DNA of 64,000 nucleotides, taken from assembly GCA_902590705.1 (NCBI GenBank), contig CACIXU010000005.1, forward strand, positions 48,527-112,526, read 5' to 3'. Positions 9,998 to 20,628 of this stretch are shown piece by piece (position 1 is the stretch's first letter; the number at the start of each line of letters is the position of its first letter). Made by a program: the position numbers and the translations under genes. The stretch comes from an uncultured Bacteroidota bacterium. Lineage in GTDB: Bacteria; Bacteroidota; Bacteroidia; Flavobacteriales; Flavobacteriaceae. The notes beneath the pieces are model-generated. The model saw only the letters and a program-made list of their open reading frames with translations. It was not told where the DNA came from and made no database searches.

Positions 9998-10068
9998 TTT
10001 AAATTATTTATAGTTAACAATTGTAAATATATAAAAACCTACAAAAGGTATTTCAAAAATTTAAAGTA

Positions 10069-10485
10069 TTACTTGACGATACAGTTATTTATCTGAACAT
10101 TCATCATTAAACCAGAACAACTTCCAATAACTGTGATTCTTTTACCTTTAGATAAACCCGCAACTATTGATTTTTCATTAAAATAACATTGAATGTCCCC
10201 GAAATATTGGTCACCTATAAGTGTTACATATGCGTTATCCATGATATCATTTCCTATATCGCGAATTATTCCCGATACCTGAATTATTTGTCCTTTGTAT
10301 TTTTCATCAGCAGCGATTTCATTTGCGTTATATTCTTTGTAAAGTTTTCTTGCTGAAACTGTTACATTTGGTTTTGTATCAGAAGTTATTTTGGGTCCAT
10401 CGTCTAAACCTTCAAACTCCTCTAAACTTCCAAATGCAATTAATACAAAAAAAATCAACGATATCAGAGATAAAAAGTTTTTCAT
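10069..10485 (-). CDS. OB-fold (tRNA_anti-like) protein
   Basis: 138 aa; 'ARKLYKEYNANEIAADEKYKGQIIQVSGIIRDIG...VTLIG...IQCYF...L.KGKRITVIGSCSG' pattern. Confidence 0.75.
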   Translation of the reverse strand: MKNFLSLISLIFFVLIAFGSLEEFEGLDDGPKITSDTKPNVTVSARKLYKEYNANEIAADEKYKGQIIQVSGIIRDIGNDIMDNAYVTLIGDQYFGDIQCYFNEKSIVAGLSKGKRITVIGSCSGLMMNVQINNCIVK

Positions 10486-10862
10486 AGAATTAGCATAATA
10501 ACGATAATTGGAAAAACAATGTACATAATTAAGTCGATTAGGTCAAATGTTCCTGGAATTAATAAATAAAATTGGCCAATTTCTGAAATAATTCCAAGGA
10601 TAGGAATAATGATTGACCAGATTATACTTTTAAATGTTTTGTCTTTTCTGATATGGAAAATAAGTAATGTATATGACATAGCCCAAAGACCTCCAGGAAC
10701 TGAGAAGACAATAACTTTTTCTAAAAAAGTGTATGGGGATGTTAGTGGAGTAAATAAGTTTCCAAATAATCTATTATACACTAAATTTTCAGTTCGAAAT
10801 AAAACATATATCAGGCAGCCTTTAAAAAGGGGGATCCACCAAAAAATCGTCCATTTTTTCAC
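10482..10862 (-). CDS. hypothetical membrane protein
   Basis: 126 aa, several TM segments; 4-nt overlap with 10069..10485 suggests co-transcription. Confidence 0.6.
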   Translation of the reverse strand: MKKWTIFWWIPLFKGCLIYVLFRTENLVYNRLFGNLFTPLTSPYTFLEKVIVFSVPGGLWAMSYTLLIFHIRKDKTFKSIIWSIIIPILGIISEIGQFYLLIPGTFDLIDLIMYIVFPIIVIMLIL

Positions 10863-11011
10863 CTTATAAAATTATCTGTCTTTTGACTCTAAAATAAAAA
10901 ACTTACAAATAGTTTTAGAAGCTATTTAGTTACCAAAAATTATTTTCTTTAAATCTGCAGCTTTTTGTCACTCCAAATTATTTTTTATACTAATTTTATC
11001 TTAAAATTAAT

Positions 11012-11392
11012 ATGATGAAATTTATTTTGATATTCTTGCAAATGTTTCTTTCAAATGATTCGACTTTGGTAAATGATTATAACATTAATGTTACCGCAAA
11101 GAGTAGAGTAAATTATATCCTTGAAGGAGAGGACGTAAATGGTGAGGTTTATGGTGATGACCCGGTAATAACAATTTTAGAGGGTAGTAAAATAAGTTTT
11201 AATATTAATGCACCTGGACATCCATTTTTTATTAAAACAGTACCGGGCACAGGGAAAAAAAATCAAGTCGAAGGAATTAAAAATAATGGGACAACTAAGG
11301 GCCTAATAGTATGGACCCCTATTAAAAAGGGAACTTATTTCTATCAATGTTCCAAACACAGAAGTATGTTTGGTAAGATAATTGTTAAGTAA
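11012..11392 (+). CDS. cupredoxin-like secreted protein
   Basis: 126 aa; 'APGHPFFIKT...GTYFYQCSKHRSMFGKIIVK' gives a His + Cys-x2-His-x3-Met type-1 Cu-like ligand pattern. Confidence 0.7.
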   Translation: MMKFILIFLQMFLSNDSTLVNDYNINVTAKSRVNYILEGEDVNGEVYGDDPVITILEGSKISFNINAPGHPFFIKTVPGTGKKNQVEGIKNNGTTKGLIVWTPIKKGTYFYQCSKHRSMFGKIIVK

Positions 11393-11459
11393 TATCAATT
11401 CATTAATAACTTTCAATCCCGTTTTGTAAAAATTATTACTCTAACTAAATAAAGAAATT

Positions 11460-11579
11460 ATGTTTCGATTGCTCCGCTTTGCATTTAAAAACTACCAATA
11501 CGCAATTATGGGTTACTCTTTATTCAAGGCTGCCAAGAGTAGATATAAAAATAAAAAAGCCAATAATTGTAAGTATTAG
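11460..11579 (+). CDS. small conserved-looking protein
   Basis: Manual translation MFRLLRFAFKNYQYAIMGYSLFKAAKSRYKNKKANNCKY*; 39 aa, not in the track. Confidence 0.35.
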   Translation: MFRLLRFAFKNYQYAIMGYSLFKAAKSRYKNKKANNCKY

Positions 11580-11689
11580 AAACTATATCGTAGTTATACC
11601 CTCAACATTATTTTGAAATGTTTAATTAGCAAACCAGCCATATAAACAATTTTATATTAAATTTATTTACTAATAATTAAATTAAAGAC

Positions 11690-12034
11690 ATGAATTCTTA
11701 CATAGCTAACATAATAAATTCAGTAACATTAATAACCATTGGCCTATGGGGGTATTTTGAGTCATCCTCTGTTACCGCATTAATCCCAGTTCTATTTGGT
11801 TTGATTTTGATTGTTTGTTCAAAGGGAGTAAAGAATCAAAACAAATTAATTGCCCACATAGCTGTTTTACTCACACTGATAATTTTGCTTTCACTTGCCG
11901 GCATGAGGTTACCAAAATCAATTGAATCTGGTGGCCTAGGACTTTTTAGAGTTCTTTGTATGATAGCAACATCATCTTTAGCTATGATTTTCTTTGTTAG
12001 AAGTTTTATTGATGCAAGAAGAAATAAGTCTTAA
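11690..12034 (+). CDS. hypothetical membrane protein
   Basis: 114 aa, about four hydrophobic segments. Confidence 0.6.
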   Translation: MNSYIANIINSVTLITIGLWGYFESSSVTALIPVLFGLILIVCSKGVKNQNKLIAHIAVLLTLIILLSLAGMRLPKSIESGGLGLFRVLCMIATSSLAMIFFVRSFIDARRNKS

Positions 12035-12095
12035 TCTAAGATTTTTATTGTAGTATTCGTGAATGTTAATTTCCTGATTTAGTATTTTTAAGATT

Positions 12096-12515
12096 ATGAT
12101 TAGAAAAATAAACGCTGTTTGGAATGGAAATGGAGCTGACGGTTCCGGATCTTTAACAGCTCAAAGCGGTGCTTTCGCTAGCATGCCATATAGTTTTAAG
12201 ACAAGGTTTGAAAATGACGATGGTAAACTAGGAACCAACCCAGAAGAGCTCATAGCTGCAGCACTTGCAGGCTGCTTTAATATGAAATTAAGCTTTGTAT
12301 TAAATGAATCTAATTTCAGCCCTGAAGAGTTAAATACAGACGCATTACTTGTATTTGAAGAAGGAAAGATTCTTTCAATTGAGTTGGATTTAAGGGGAAA
12401 AGTACCTAACATAACCAAGGAAAAGTTTCATGAGCTTTCTTTAGAAGCTAAAAACAATTGCCCAATCTCTGGGGTGTTAAATTGCGAAATTTCTTTAAAT
12501 GCCTCTCTTATTTAA
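12096..12515 (+). CDS. OsmC/Ohr family peroxiredoxin-like protein
   Basis: 'NPEELIAAALAGCFNMKLSFVLNE...' and 'EAKNNCPISGVLN' with the two conserved Cys. Confidence 0.9.
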   Translation: MIRKINAVWNGNGADGSGSLTAQSGAFASMPYSFKTRFENDDGKLGTNPEELIAAALAGCFNMKLSFVLNESNFSPEELNTDALLVFEEGKILSIELDLRGKVPNITKEKFHELSLEAKNNCPISGVLNCEISLNASLI

Positions 12516-12584
12516 GTAATTTTAATTGTAAACTACTCTGATAAGTTTAATCGATATATCTGAGGATGTTTATAATTTTGGTTT

Positions 12585-13037
12585 ATGAGAATTCGAAGTA
12601 TTTTTAAAGCAATATGCTTATTGGTTTTGATTATTCTGTATATCTCAGTAGGCGTAAAACATTTCACAAATCCCAAATTTTTTCTGGCCATTATGCCACC
12701 ATATATTCCTTTTCATAAACTAATGGTCTATTTGTCTGGAGCGCTTGAAATAGTTTTTGCCTTGATGATGGTTTTTAAGAAAACAAGATTTTATGGATGT
12801 TGGGGAATTATTTTTTTATTGATTGCTGTGTTCCCTGCAAATATCTATTTATATAATTCAGAAATTCCACAAAAAATATTATCGATAACTAAGCATGAGG
12901 CTTTAATTAGACTTCCATATCAATTACCTCTTTTATTATTTGCATTTTGGCATTCAAAAGAAAAGTCATCGTTTAGATTAGACTTTCTTTGTTTTTTATT
13001 TTTCCCACCAACTATATATTATTTTGTTACTCTTTAA
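12585..13037 (+). CDS. DoxX-like membrane protein
   Basis: 'VGVKHFTNPKFFLAIMPPYIPFHKLMVYLSGALEIVFALMMV' matches the DoxX-like family. Confidence 0.85.
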   Translation: MRIRSIFKAICLLVLIILYISVGVKHFTNPKFFLAIMPPYIPFHKLMVYLSGALEIVFALMMVFKKTRFYGCWGIIFLLIAVFPANIYLYNSEIPQKILSITKHEALIRLPYQLPLLLFAFWHSKEKSSFRLDFLCFLFFPPTIYYFVTL

Positions 13038-13247
13038 TTGGTAATGATTACAAATCAATTTTCTTAAAGAAAAATTTTGAGCAACAGAAATTTATATGCT
13101 CTTAAGTTTTTAAATCGAATAAAATATTTACACTTTTATTGGGCTTTGAAATAATTATTTAATTTGGATCAAATTTGGAGCAAAATTTATAATATGATTA
13201 TAAGATTAAATTTTTACAAAAAATTAAACTAACGTAAAAAAAAGATT

Positions 13248-14279
13248 TTGATGGCTTTTAGGAGTAAACTATTATTGATTGTTACAACTTATTTCATTTT
13301 ATTAAATAGCCCAATAAGGGCGCACAATTTTTTTAAGTATGACTCTCTTTTTATTGATCAGAAACCACTGAAAATAAGACTTAATTACTCTAATAATAAT
13401 TTAAACAAAAATACAAATGACTCTACTTTGATGAAGACTAAATTATTCTTTATGCAAGAAAATAAAAATAAAGAAATTGATGTTTCTGTTAGAGCTAGAG
13501 GAAATTTTAGAAGAAAGCACTGCTATTTCACCCCAGTTAAAATTAAGATTAAAAAAAGGGATGCATCAAATACAATATTTAGAGATAACAGAACATTGAA
13601 ACTAGTTCTACCCTGTAAAAATGATAGGGATAAAAATGATAATATATTAAAAGAGTTTATAGCGTATAAAATTTATGAAATCATTTCACCTTTTTATTTT
13701 AAAACTAGAAGGCTTGAAATAAATTACACTGATCAAAAACGCAAAAATCAAAAAAATTTCAATTTAATAGGGTTTTTTATAGAAGACGATGATAAGGTTG
13801 CTAAAAGATTTGATAGTAAAATAATTAAAAGAAAAATCAGTCCTCTTGCAATGGATGATTTTAATTCTGTCAACTTGTCTTTTTTTAATTTTTTGATTGG
13901 AAATACTGATTTTTCGTCGGCGCATCAACATAACGGGAAATTACTTTTTTATGAAAAAAAAATTATACCGATACCTTATGATTTCGATTTAACCGGCTGG
14001 GTTAAACCAAAATATGGATCAGGAATAACGAACCGATTAGGATATTCATTCGAGGAGAGAAATTATATTGGCTTTAAAAGGGAAAAGAGTATTTACAGTA
14101 AAGTAAGAAATCATTATTTGACATTAAAAGAAAAGATATTAAAGACAGTCGAATTATATGAGTCTGAATTTGAATACAAAAAGTCATATTATTTAATGAT
14201 GAATTACCTTGGAGAGTTTTATGAAATTTTAGAAAACGACAAACTCTATAATAGTTTAATTGTTTCCAAAGCTAAATAA
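13248..14279 (+). CDS. secreted protein, CotH-kinase-like fold suspected
   Basis: 343 aa; 'VRARGNFRRKHCYFTPVKIKI...RTLKLVLPCK...FLIGNTDFSS...IPIPYDFDLTGWV'. Confidence 0.55.
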   Translation: MMAFRSKLLLIVTTYFILLNSPIRAHNFFKYDSLFIDQKPLKIRLNYSNNNLNKNTNDSTLMKTKLFFMQENKNKEIDVSVRARGNFRRKHCYFTPVKIKIKKRDASNTIFRDNRTLKLVLPCKNDRDKNDNILKEFIAYKIYEIISPFYFKTRRLEINYTDQKRKNQKNFNLIGFFIEDDDKVAKRFDSKIIKRKISPLAMDDFNSVNLSFFNFLIGNTDFSSAHQHNGKLLFYEKKIIPIPYDFDLTGWVKPKYGSGITNRLGYSFEERNYIGFKREKSIYSKVRNHYLTLKEKILKTVELYESEFEYKKSYYLMMNYLGEFYEILENDKLYNSLIVSKAK

Positions 14280-14302
14280 GAAATTTTAAGACAGGGAATA
14301 TG

Positions 14303-15196
14303 TTATTCAATAATCCCTGAAAGATTAAAAAGAGATACAAACTCCCAAATGATTTGACTTGAACTTTTTCCTCCGTACCTAATATTATCATCCCATGTAT
14401 GCCCACCATTTATTATTTTAAAGTGACGCACATAAGTATCCCCATTTAAATCATTATAGTTATATTGATTAAAACCATTGTTTTCACTTATTTCTTCGAT
14501 TTCTGATTGATTTAAATCTTTCCAAAAATTAACCACATCAGTAGCAGATTTTAAACCAGTAGTTCCATTATAAGGTACATCATAGTCTGCTGTTCCATGA
14601 ATATTAATAACTCCAATTGGAGCTGATGCTGCACAATTATTTAGTGTACTGCTAAGCATTGTTCCAGCGACGGATCCAACAGCAGCAATTTTATTACTAA
14701 GCCTACACGCTAAACCGTAAATTAAATATCCTCCGTTGGAATAACCACTTGCATAAACCCTAGAAAGATCAATATTTAATTCTTCATCGAGGGAGTCAAT
14801 AATTACCTCTATAAAACCTATATCATCTATATCGCTTTTATTATTTCCGCCAACGGGATCCGGGTTCCAATGAGGGAATCCGCTGCTAAGTAGAGCACCT
14901 TGGGGATATACCAGAATAAAGTTTTCAGATTCAGCTAGTGGTCGCATGTCGGCACTGATCATTTGTGCTTCAGCACTTCCACTAAATCCGTGAAAATTCA
15001 ACATTAAGGGTAATTGAGTACCCTCACTGTAAGATTCAGGAACATATAAAATAAATGTTCTTCGAATTCCATCATGAATAATTGAACGGTGCGAAAGTCC
15101 AATTATTTGGGTTCCTTCTGAAGTTTCTATTTCTTTATTGTTGCAACTTAATAACGAGAAAAAAAGGATGATAAATAATAGAGAGTATTTATTCAT
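14303..15196 (-). CDS. alpha/beta hydrolase, PHB-depolymerase/feruloyl-esterase-like lipoprotein
   Basis: 'GYSNGGYLIYGLACRLSNKIAAVGSVAGT', 'INIHGTADYDVPY', 'NGGHTWDD'; lipobox LLSCNN. Confidence 0.85.
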   Translation of the reverse strand: MNKYSLLFIILFFSLLSCNNKEIETSEGTQIIGLSHRSIIHDGIRRTFILYVPESYSEGTQLPLMLNFHGFSGSAEAQMISADMRPLAESENFILVYPQGALLSSGFPHWNPDPVGGNNKSDIDDIGFIEVIIDSLDEELNIDLSRVYASGYSNGGYLIYGLACRLSNKIAAVGSVAGTMLSSTLNNCAASAPIGVINIHGTADYDVPYNGTTGLKSATDVVNFWKDLNQSEIEEISENNGFNQYNYNDLNGDTYVRHFKIINGGHTWDDNIRYGGKSSSQIIWEFVSLFNLSGIIE

Positions 15197-15235
15197 AGCA
15201 ATCATAAAAATAAAAAATCCTAATGAAATACGGGG

Positions 15236-17377
15236 TTATTTATTTAAACGAAAAGCAACATATTTATTTCCAGAGGGGGTTCCCATTTTTCCGCCGCCGC
15301 ATGCTATTACAACATATTGTTTTCCGTCTTTTTTATATGTAATTGGAGTGGCATAGCCTCCTGCTGGAAGTTTATATTTCCATAATTCCTCTCCAGTTTC
15401 TTTATTGAATGCCCTAAAATAGTGATCGTTAGTAGCTCCGATAAAAATTAAATTTCCTGCCGAAATCAAAGGTCCACCATAATTTTCAGTTCCAGTTTTA
15501 GGATAACCTTTTGCAGTTAGTTCCTCATATTCTCCAAGAGGAACTTTCCATAAAATTTCACCTTTATTTAGGTCAATGGCATTTAATGTCCCCCAAGGAG
15601 GAGCTACAGCAGGATATCCGTCTTCATTTAAAAATCTACCTGCAATGTTTACCGAATATGGAAGTGCCTTTCTACTGGTTTTTTGTAGCTCTTTTTTGGG
15701 AATACTTATTGAATAATCCGATAAAAGATAGGCAGATAGTGATTTGAGTTCTATTCTTGTCAAATTTGGAAATCCCATCATAGCTCCTCTACCTTCAGTA
15801 ATTATTTTTCTAAGTGATAGGTGTCCATATTGCTCATTTAGATTTTTTAAATTAGGGAAACCACTTCTACCTCCTTTATTAATACCGTGACAGCTAGCAC
15901 AATATTGTTGGTAGATTCCAGCGCCATAATTTATTACAGGATTAGAACTATCGAAATCGAGCTTTTTAGCTTTTAAAATCCAAGGCATTTCGTTTGCATT
16001 AACATACATTACTCCATTATTTGGATCGAACGCAGCACCGCCCCATTCTGCACCTCCATCAAATCCTGGAAATATAATTACCCCTTTTTCATCGGGGGGG
16101 ATAAATTGTCCACCAGAGGTGAATTCATTAAATTTTTCAATAATTGATTTTTCATTAGCTTTTCCATGTGGACCCCAAGAAATCATTGCTTTTGTATTTG
16201 CAAATGAGTCACTTATAATGTTCCTTGAAAACTCTTGACGTGCAATAGGAGGAATTTTTGTTGGCAATGGTTGGGTTGGCCAAGCCTCTTCTCCTACTAA
16301 CTTGGAGGCTGGGAAATTCTTTTCCTCAATTGGAAATATTGGAGTCCCATCTGCGCGATCAAAGACAAAAATATGCCCTGATTTAGTTATTTGCGCAACC
16401 GCTTCAATTATTTTTCCAGAAACATTAATGGTAATCAAATTAGGAGGAGCCGGAAGATCTCGATCCCAAAGATCATGATGAACAAATTGATAGTGCCAAA
16501 TTCGTTTACCAGTAAGTGCATCAATGGCCAGTAGAGAGTTTGCAAATAAGTTTTCTCCTTTACGGTTTCCTCCATAAAAGTCAGGAGAGGCAGATCCAGT
16601 GGGAATATACACAATTCCGGTTTTTTCATCCATGCTCATTCCAGACCATGAGTTAGCACCACCAATATGTTTCCATGCATCTTTGGGCCATGTCTCATAT
16701 CCATATTCTCCAGGGTGAGGAACAGTATTAAATCTCCAAACCATTTTACCTGTTTTGAGATCGTATGCACGAATATGACCAGGCGAAGCTCCAGCACTCT
16801 CATGAACTCTTGTGCCTTGGACAAGAATATTTTTATAGACAGCTCCTGGGGTATTGGCAATTACACTTAGCTTTTCAAAAGGCTTTCCAAGTCCTTTTCT
16901 TAAATCTATTTTCCCATCCTCTCCAAAAGATGATTCTATTTCTCCCGTTTTTGCATCAATAGCGTAGAGGTATTTCCAAGCTGAATAAACAATTCTTCCA
17001 TTTGAGTCATCATTCCAATAAATAAGTCCTCTATTCACACCAAAACCTGCTTGACCTGATTCATGTGGGCTAAACTTCCAAAGTTCTTCGCCGCTTCCTG
17101 CATCTATTGCAAATAGTTCAAGTGAAGGGTTAGTTCCATACAAAACTCCATCAACAACTATTGGACTGCATTGTATTTGAGTATACTTACCTATTTGGCC
17201 AGATTCGTATTCCCAGGCTAATTCTAATGAATTTATATTTCCAGCGTGAATTTGTTTTAATTCGGAATAGTGTGATCGGGATTGGTTGCCTAAATAAGTA
17301 TTCCAATCAATATCATTATCACATGATAATATTAAAAATACTATCGCACTTAAAACTATATTTTTAATTTTCATCAT
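15236..17377 (-). CDS. PQQ-dependent dehydrogenase with fused cytochrome c domain
   Basis: 713 aa; PQQ beta-propeller repeats (LELAWEYESGQIG..., 'VHHDLWDRDLPAPPNL') plus haem motif 'YQQYCASCHG'. Confidence 0.92.
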   Translation of the reverse strand: MMKIKNIVLSAIVFLILSCDNDIDWNTYLGNQSRSHYSELKQIHAGNINSLELAWEYESGQIGKYTQIQCSPIVVDGVLYGTNPSLELFAIDAGSGEELWKFSPHESGQAGFGVNRGLIYWNDDSNGRIVYSAWKYLYAIDAKTGEIESSFGEDGKIDLRKGLGKPFEKLSVIANTPGAVYKNILVQGTRVHESAGASPGHIRAYDLKTGKMVWRFNTVPHPGEYGYETWPKDAWKHIGGANSWSGMSMDEKTGIVYIPTGSASPDFYGGNRKGENLFANSLLAIDALTGKRIWHYQFVHHDLWDRDLPAPPNLITINVSGKIIEAVAQITKSGHIFVFDRADGTPIFPIEEKNFPASKLVGEEAWPTQPLPTKIPPIARQEFSRNIISDSFANTKAMISWGPHGKANEKSIIEKFNEFTSGGQFIPPDEKGVIIFPGFDGGAEWGGAAFDPNNGVMYVNANEMPWILKAKKLDFDSSNPVINYGAGIYQQYCASCHGINKGGRSGFPNLKNLNEQYGHLSLRKIITEGRGAMMGFPNLTRIELKSLSAYLLSDYSISIPKKELQKTSRKALPYSVNIAGRFLNEDGYPAVAPPWGTLNAIDLNKGEILWKVPLGEYEELTAKGYPKTGTENYGGPLISAGNLIFIGATNDHYFRAFNKETGEELWKYKLPAGGYATPITYKKDGKQYVVIACGGGKMGTPSGNKYVAFRLNK

Positions 17378-17396
17378 TATTATAAACGATTTGATT

Positions 17397-19013
17397 TTAA
17401 GTTTTTGAGTAAGTTATCATTTCACTTATATAAATACTTGCCCTGTCGTCAGGATTAAGAACTTTCAACCTCAGAACATGATCACCTTTAGGGATCTCAT
17501 ATTTAAAAAATAGTTCTAATGCTCTTTTAGTATAATCTAATGGCAATTTCATTGTTTTAACCAATTTATTATCAATTGAAAATTCGACTTCAAAATAAAA
17601 ATCTTTCATAGGATTGTTGTCTTTCAGGTTCCTAATGTTATTTATTGGATCTACTCCTCTTATATATCCTTTTAAAACAACCCCAATCCCGTTAAAATTA
17701 TATTCTAATTTATTATTTTCAATATTTCCATTTTCGAAAGTTAGTTCTTTATTTATGTATACTTTTTTGTCGGGTTTGTACCCGGGAAAATTTTCTTCAA
17801 ACGGAGCTATTTTTGTCTTTTCATTTTTTATTTTAATCGAATTTCCTTCTATTATTCCTCCATTTCTTTTAATTAATTCAATGCCATGTTTAAAACTTAT
17901 TTCATAAACATCATTAAGGGACATCTCAGTATTACTAAAATTTATATCCTCTATTGCAGATAAACCTTGAAGCCAATATTCCGGGATTCCGCTTAAACCA
18001 GTAGTTGTAGCTAAAATACCCATTGCAGTTGCGGGATTACAATCTGAATCTTGCCCCGCTCTTGTAGAAATATCTAATGTTTTACCAAAGTCGCCTTCGC
18101 CATATAACATTCCTAACACTACATACGCAGCATTAATTTTGGCATCGATATTATAGTCCCTAAAAACCCCATTTGGACAACCGACATCATTGCCCCATTT
18201 TTCTTCTATCAATTCCCAATTTTTTTTCCAATCTATAGGATACTCTTCATACCAATTGACAACATCACTTATGCATTTGTAGAATGAACTTTTAGTTGGA
18301 ATCATATCTAATGCTTTTTTAATGATCTTCTTAAGGTCTTTTTCAATAAATGCGAAACTATACATACCTGCAACAAAAACACCACCATAATATCCATCAC
18401 CTGAATTCATTATATGTCCTACGGTATCGCATATTTCCAATGCTGTGTTTGGCATTCCTGGGGACATTATACCTGCAAAATCAGCTTCAATTTGAAAATC
18501 GATATCATCAGCGTGAGGGTTATTCAGCCAGTGTCCAGATTCAGGAGGGTTAATTCCGTTCAAATAGTTATATCTCCCTTGCTGATTGGCATGCCAAAGG
18601 GGGAAATTTGCTTCAGAGTAGGCCTTAAGATGTGATATGGCAGGGGCATCTAAACCCTCTCGTTCAAAAACCTCTACAAAAGTTAAATCCATATAAATAT
18701 CGTCATACAAACCTTTTCTATTTTTCATCCAAAAAGGTAAAGTTTCTTCGTTCCAATCAGTATGATGGATATAGGATTCTTGATCTCCAATTATACGTTT
18801 ATTATGCTTGAACTCAGTAGGACCACCATAAGTAACACCAATAGTCTGTGCTGCCCAAGCCCCTTTAATTTTGTCTCTAAGTTCTTTAACTGTTAGAGAA
18901 TAGTATTCAGGTGAAGGACTTTCAATTTCACTTTTAGAGTTTTTTGAAGCTTCACAACTGAAAAAAAATATTGATATGAATAAAATATTTATAGCATAAA
19001 TTATTGGTTTCAT
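17397..19013 (-). CDS. ADP-ribosylglycohydrolase-family lipoprotein
   Basis: 'RDKIKGAWAAQTIGVTYGGPTEF', 'YDDIYMDLTFVEV', 'DISTRAGQDSDCNPATAMGILATTTG' plus a C-terminal beta-rich domain. Confidence 0.88.
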   Translation of the reverse strand: MKPIIYAINILFISIFFFSCEASKNSKSEIESPSPEYYSLTVKELRDKIKGAWAAQTIGVTYGGPTEFKHNKRIIGDQESYIHHTDWNEETLPFWMKNRKGLYDDIYMDLTFVEVFEREGLDAPAISHLKAYSEANFPLWHANQQGRYNYLNGINPPESGHWLNNPHADDIDFQIEADFAGIMSPGMPNTALEICDTVGHIMNSGDGYYGGVFVAGMYSFAFIEKDLKKIIKKALDMIPTKSSFYKCISDVVNWYEEYPIDWKKNWELIEEKWGNDVGCPNGVFRDYNIDAKINAAYVVLGMLYGEGDFGKTLDISTRAGQDSDCNPATAMGILATTTGLSGIPEYWLQGLSAIEDINFSNTEMSLNDVYEISFKHGIELIKRNGGIIEGNSIKIKNEKTKIAPFEENFPGYKPDKKVYINKELTFENGNIENNKLEYNFNGIGVVLKGYIRGVDPINNIRNLKDNNPMKDFYFEVEFSIDNKLVKTMKLPLDYTKRALELFFKYEIPKGDHVLRLKVLNPDDRASIYISEMITYSKT

Positions 19014-19144
19014 TTTATTTAACTATTTAATTGTTTTAGATAAATATAAAAATTACCGTGAGAACTGGCGTGATTTTTAATGAGTTAGGCCCCTTAAAAT
19101 TTTTTATTAAATTATATTAATTTTAAAACCAAACTATAAATCAA

Positions 19145-20626
19145 ATGATAAAAAGCTTTAAAACAAATCTATTAATTGCTTTTACATTACTTTTTAATAT
19201 TATCTGTTTAGGACAAAATGATATTGTTGAAAAACCTAATGTTGTTTTCATAGCTGTTGATGATTTAAATGATTGGGTAGGGTATATGGGAGGCCATCCT
19301 CAAGCAAAAACTCCAAATATTGACAGATTTGCGCATAAAGGGATTGCATTCACACGAGCATAATCCTCTGCTCCCCTTTGCAATCCTTCAAGGGTCAGTT
19401 TGATTACTGGAATACTTCCGTCTAATTCTGGCGTTTATGGTAATCAAGAAAATTTTAGAGAATATTTACCAAAGACATTAACACTGATGCAATACTTTAA
19501 AAAATATGGATATAAAACAATGGGGGGTGGGAAAATTTTTCATAGATATAATCATATTGGGGATTCAGCGTCATGGGATCAATATTTTATAATTAAAACA
19601 GATAAGCGAAATCCACGCAATAATAATTCAAAATTTAAAGGGAGAGATAAAAAGCTTCCTCATAAAAATTTATTTAATTGGGGTCCGATTGATGTTAATG
19701 ATAAGGAAATGAGCGATGTAAAAGTCGCTAATTGGGCAATATCTGAAATTCAAAAAGAACATGAAAAACCATTTTTTTTAGCTTTTGGGTTTACAAAACC
19801 ACATTTACCTTGGTATGTGCCCAGAAAATATTTTGAAAAATTTCCATTAGACGAGATAATCTTACCAAAGGTTCTAGAGGAGGACTTAAACGACCTACCG
19901 CCTTTTGGAAAAAAATTAGCAAAAGAGATTTATCAAGTATCTTCAGGAAAAAATTTTAATGGTACAGGTATCAGTGAACATAAACTAATAGTTGAAAATA
20001 ATCAGTGGAGAAAAGGGATACAAGCTTATTTGGCAACAATCAATTTTGCAGATAAATATTTGGGTAAATTTTTGGATGCGTTAGATAAAAGCAAATATGC
20101 AGATAATACAATTGTAGTTCTTTGGGGCGATCATGGGTGGCACTTGGGGGAAAAAGAACATTGGCGTAAAATGGCATTATGGGAGGATTCAACGCGAACT
20201 CCTTTAATAATTTACCAGCCAAATAATATTAAAAATAATTCAATAGTTGATATTCCTATAAGTTTTATTGATATATATCCAACGTTAATTGATATGTGTG
20301 GATTACCTCCTAAAAAAGATAATATTGATGGGAAAAGTTTTTTTAAATTACTAAAAAATCCAAATCAAAATTGGGATAAACCAGTACTAATGACTTTTGG
20401 TGAAGGCAATCATGCAGTTAGAACAATAAGGTGGCGTTATATTCAGTATTATGATGGGACTAACGAGCTATACGATCATAAAAATGACCCTCACGAGTGG
20501 ATTAATCTCTCAGGAATCAATAAGTATATTAAGATTATTGAGGAGTTGAAGCAGCATATCCCAAAAAAAGAAAAGCCTCAATTAATTTCTCACAACAATA
20601 AGCCATCTGAATTAATAAAAAGATAA
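19145..20626 (+). pseudogene. S1 sulfatase interrupted by in-frame TAA
   Basis: Track ORFs 19145..19363 and 19400..20626 share a frame; joint reading ...GIAFTRA*SSAPLCNPSRVSLITGILPSNSG... The stop precedes the catalytic CxPSR motif. Confidence 0.85.
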
Positions 20627-20628
20627 AA

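Noticed and set aside
641-10040. Integron-like cassette array (small same-strand genes separated by repeats; scattered GTTAGG/CCTAAC-like words)
   Set aside because: No paired inverse attC core sites at regular gene boundaries and no integrase visible; the repeats look like leader/promoter sequence.
2062-20626. Stop-codon recoding to explain the in-frame TAG/TAG/TAA in three genes
   Set aside because: Intact neighbours end normally with TAG (e.g. 26019, 27059, 30893) and TAA, and two different stops are involved; mutation or sequencing error is simpler.
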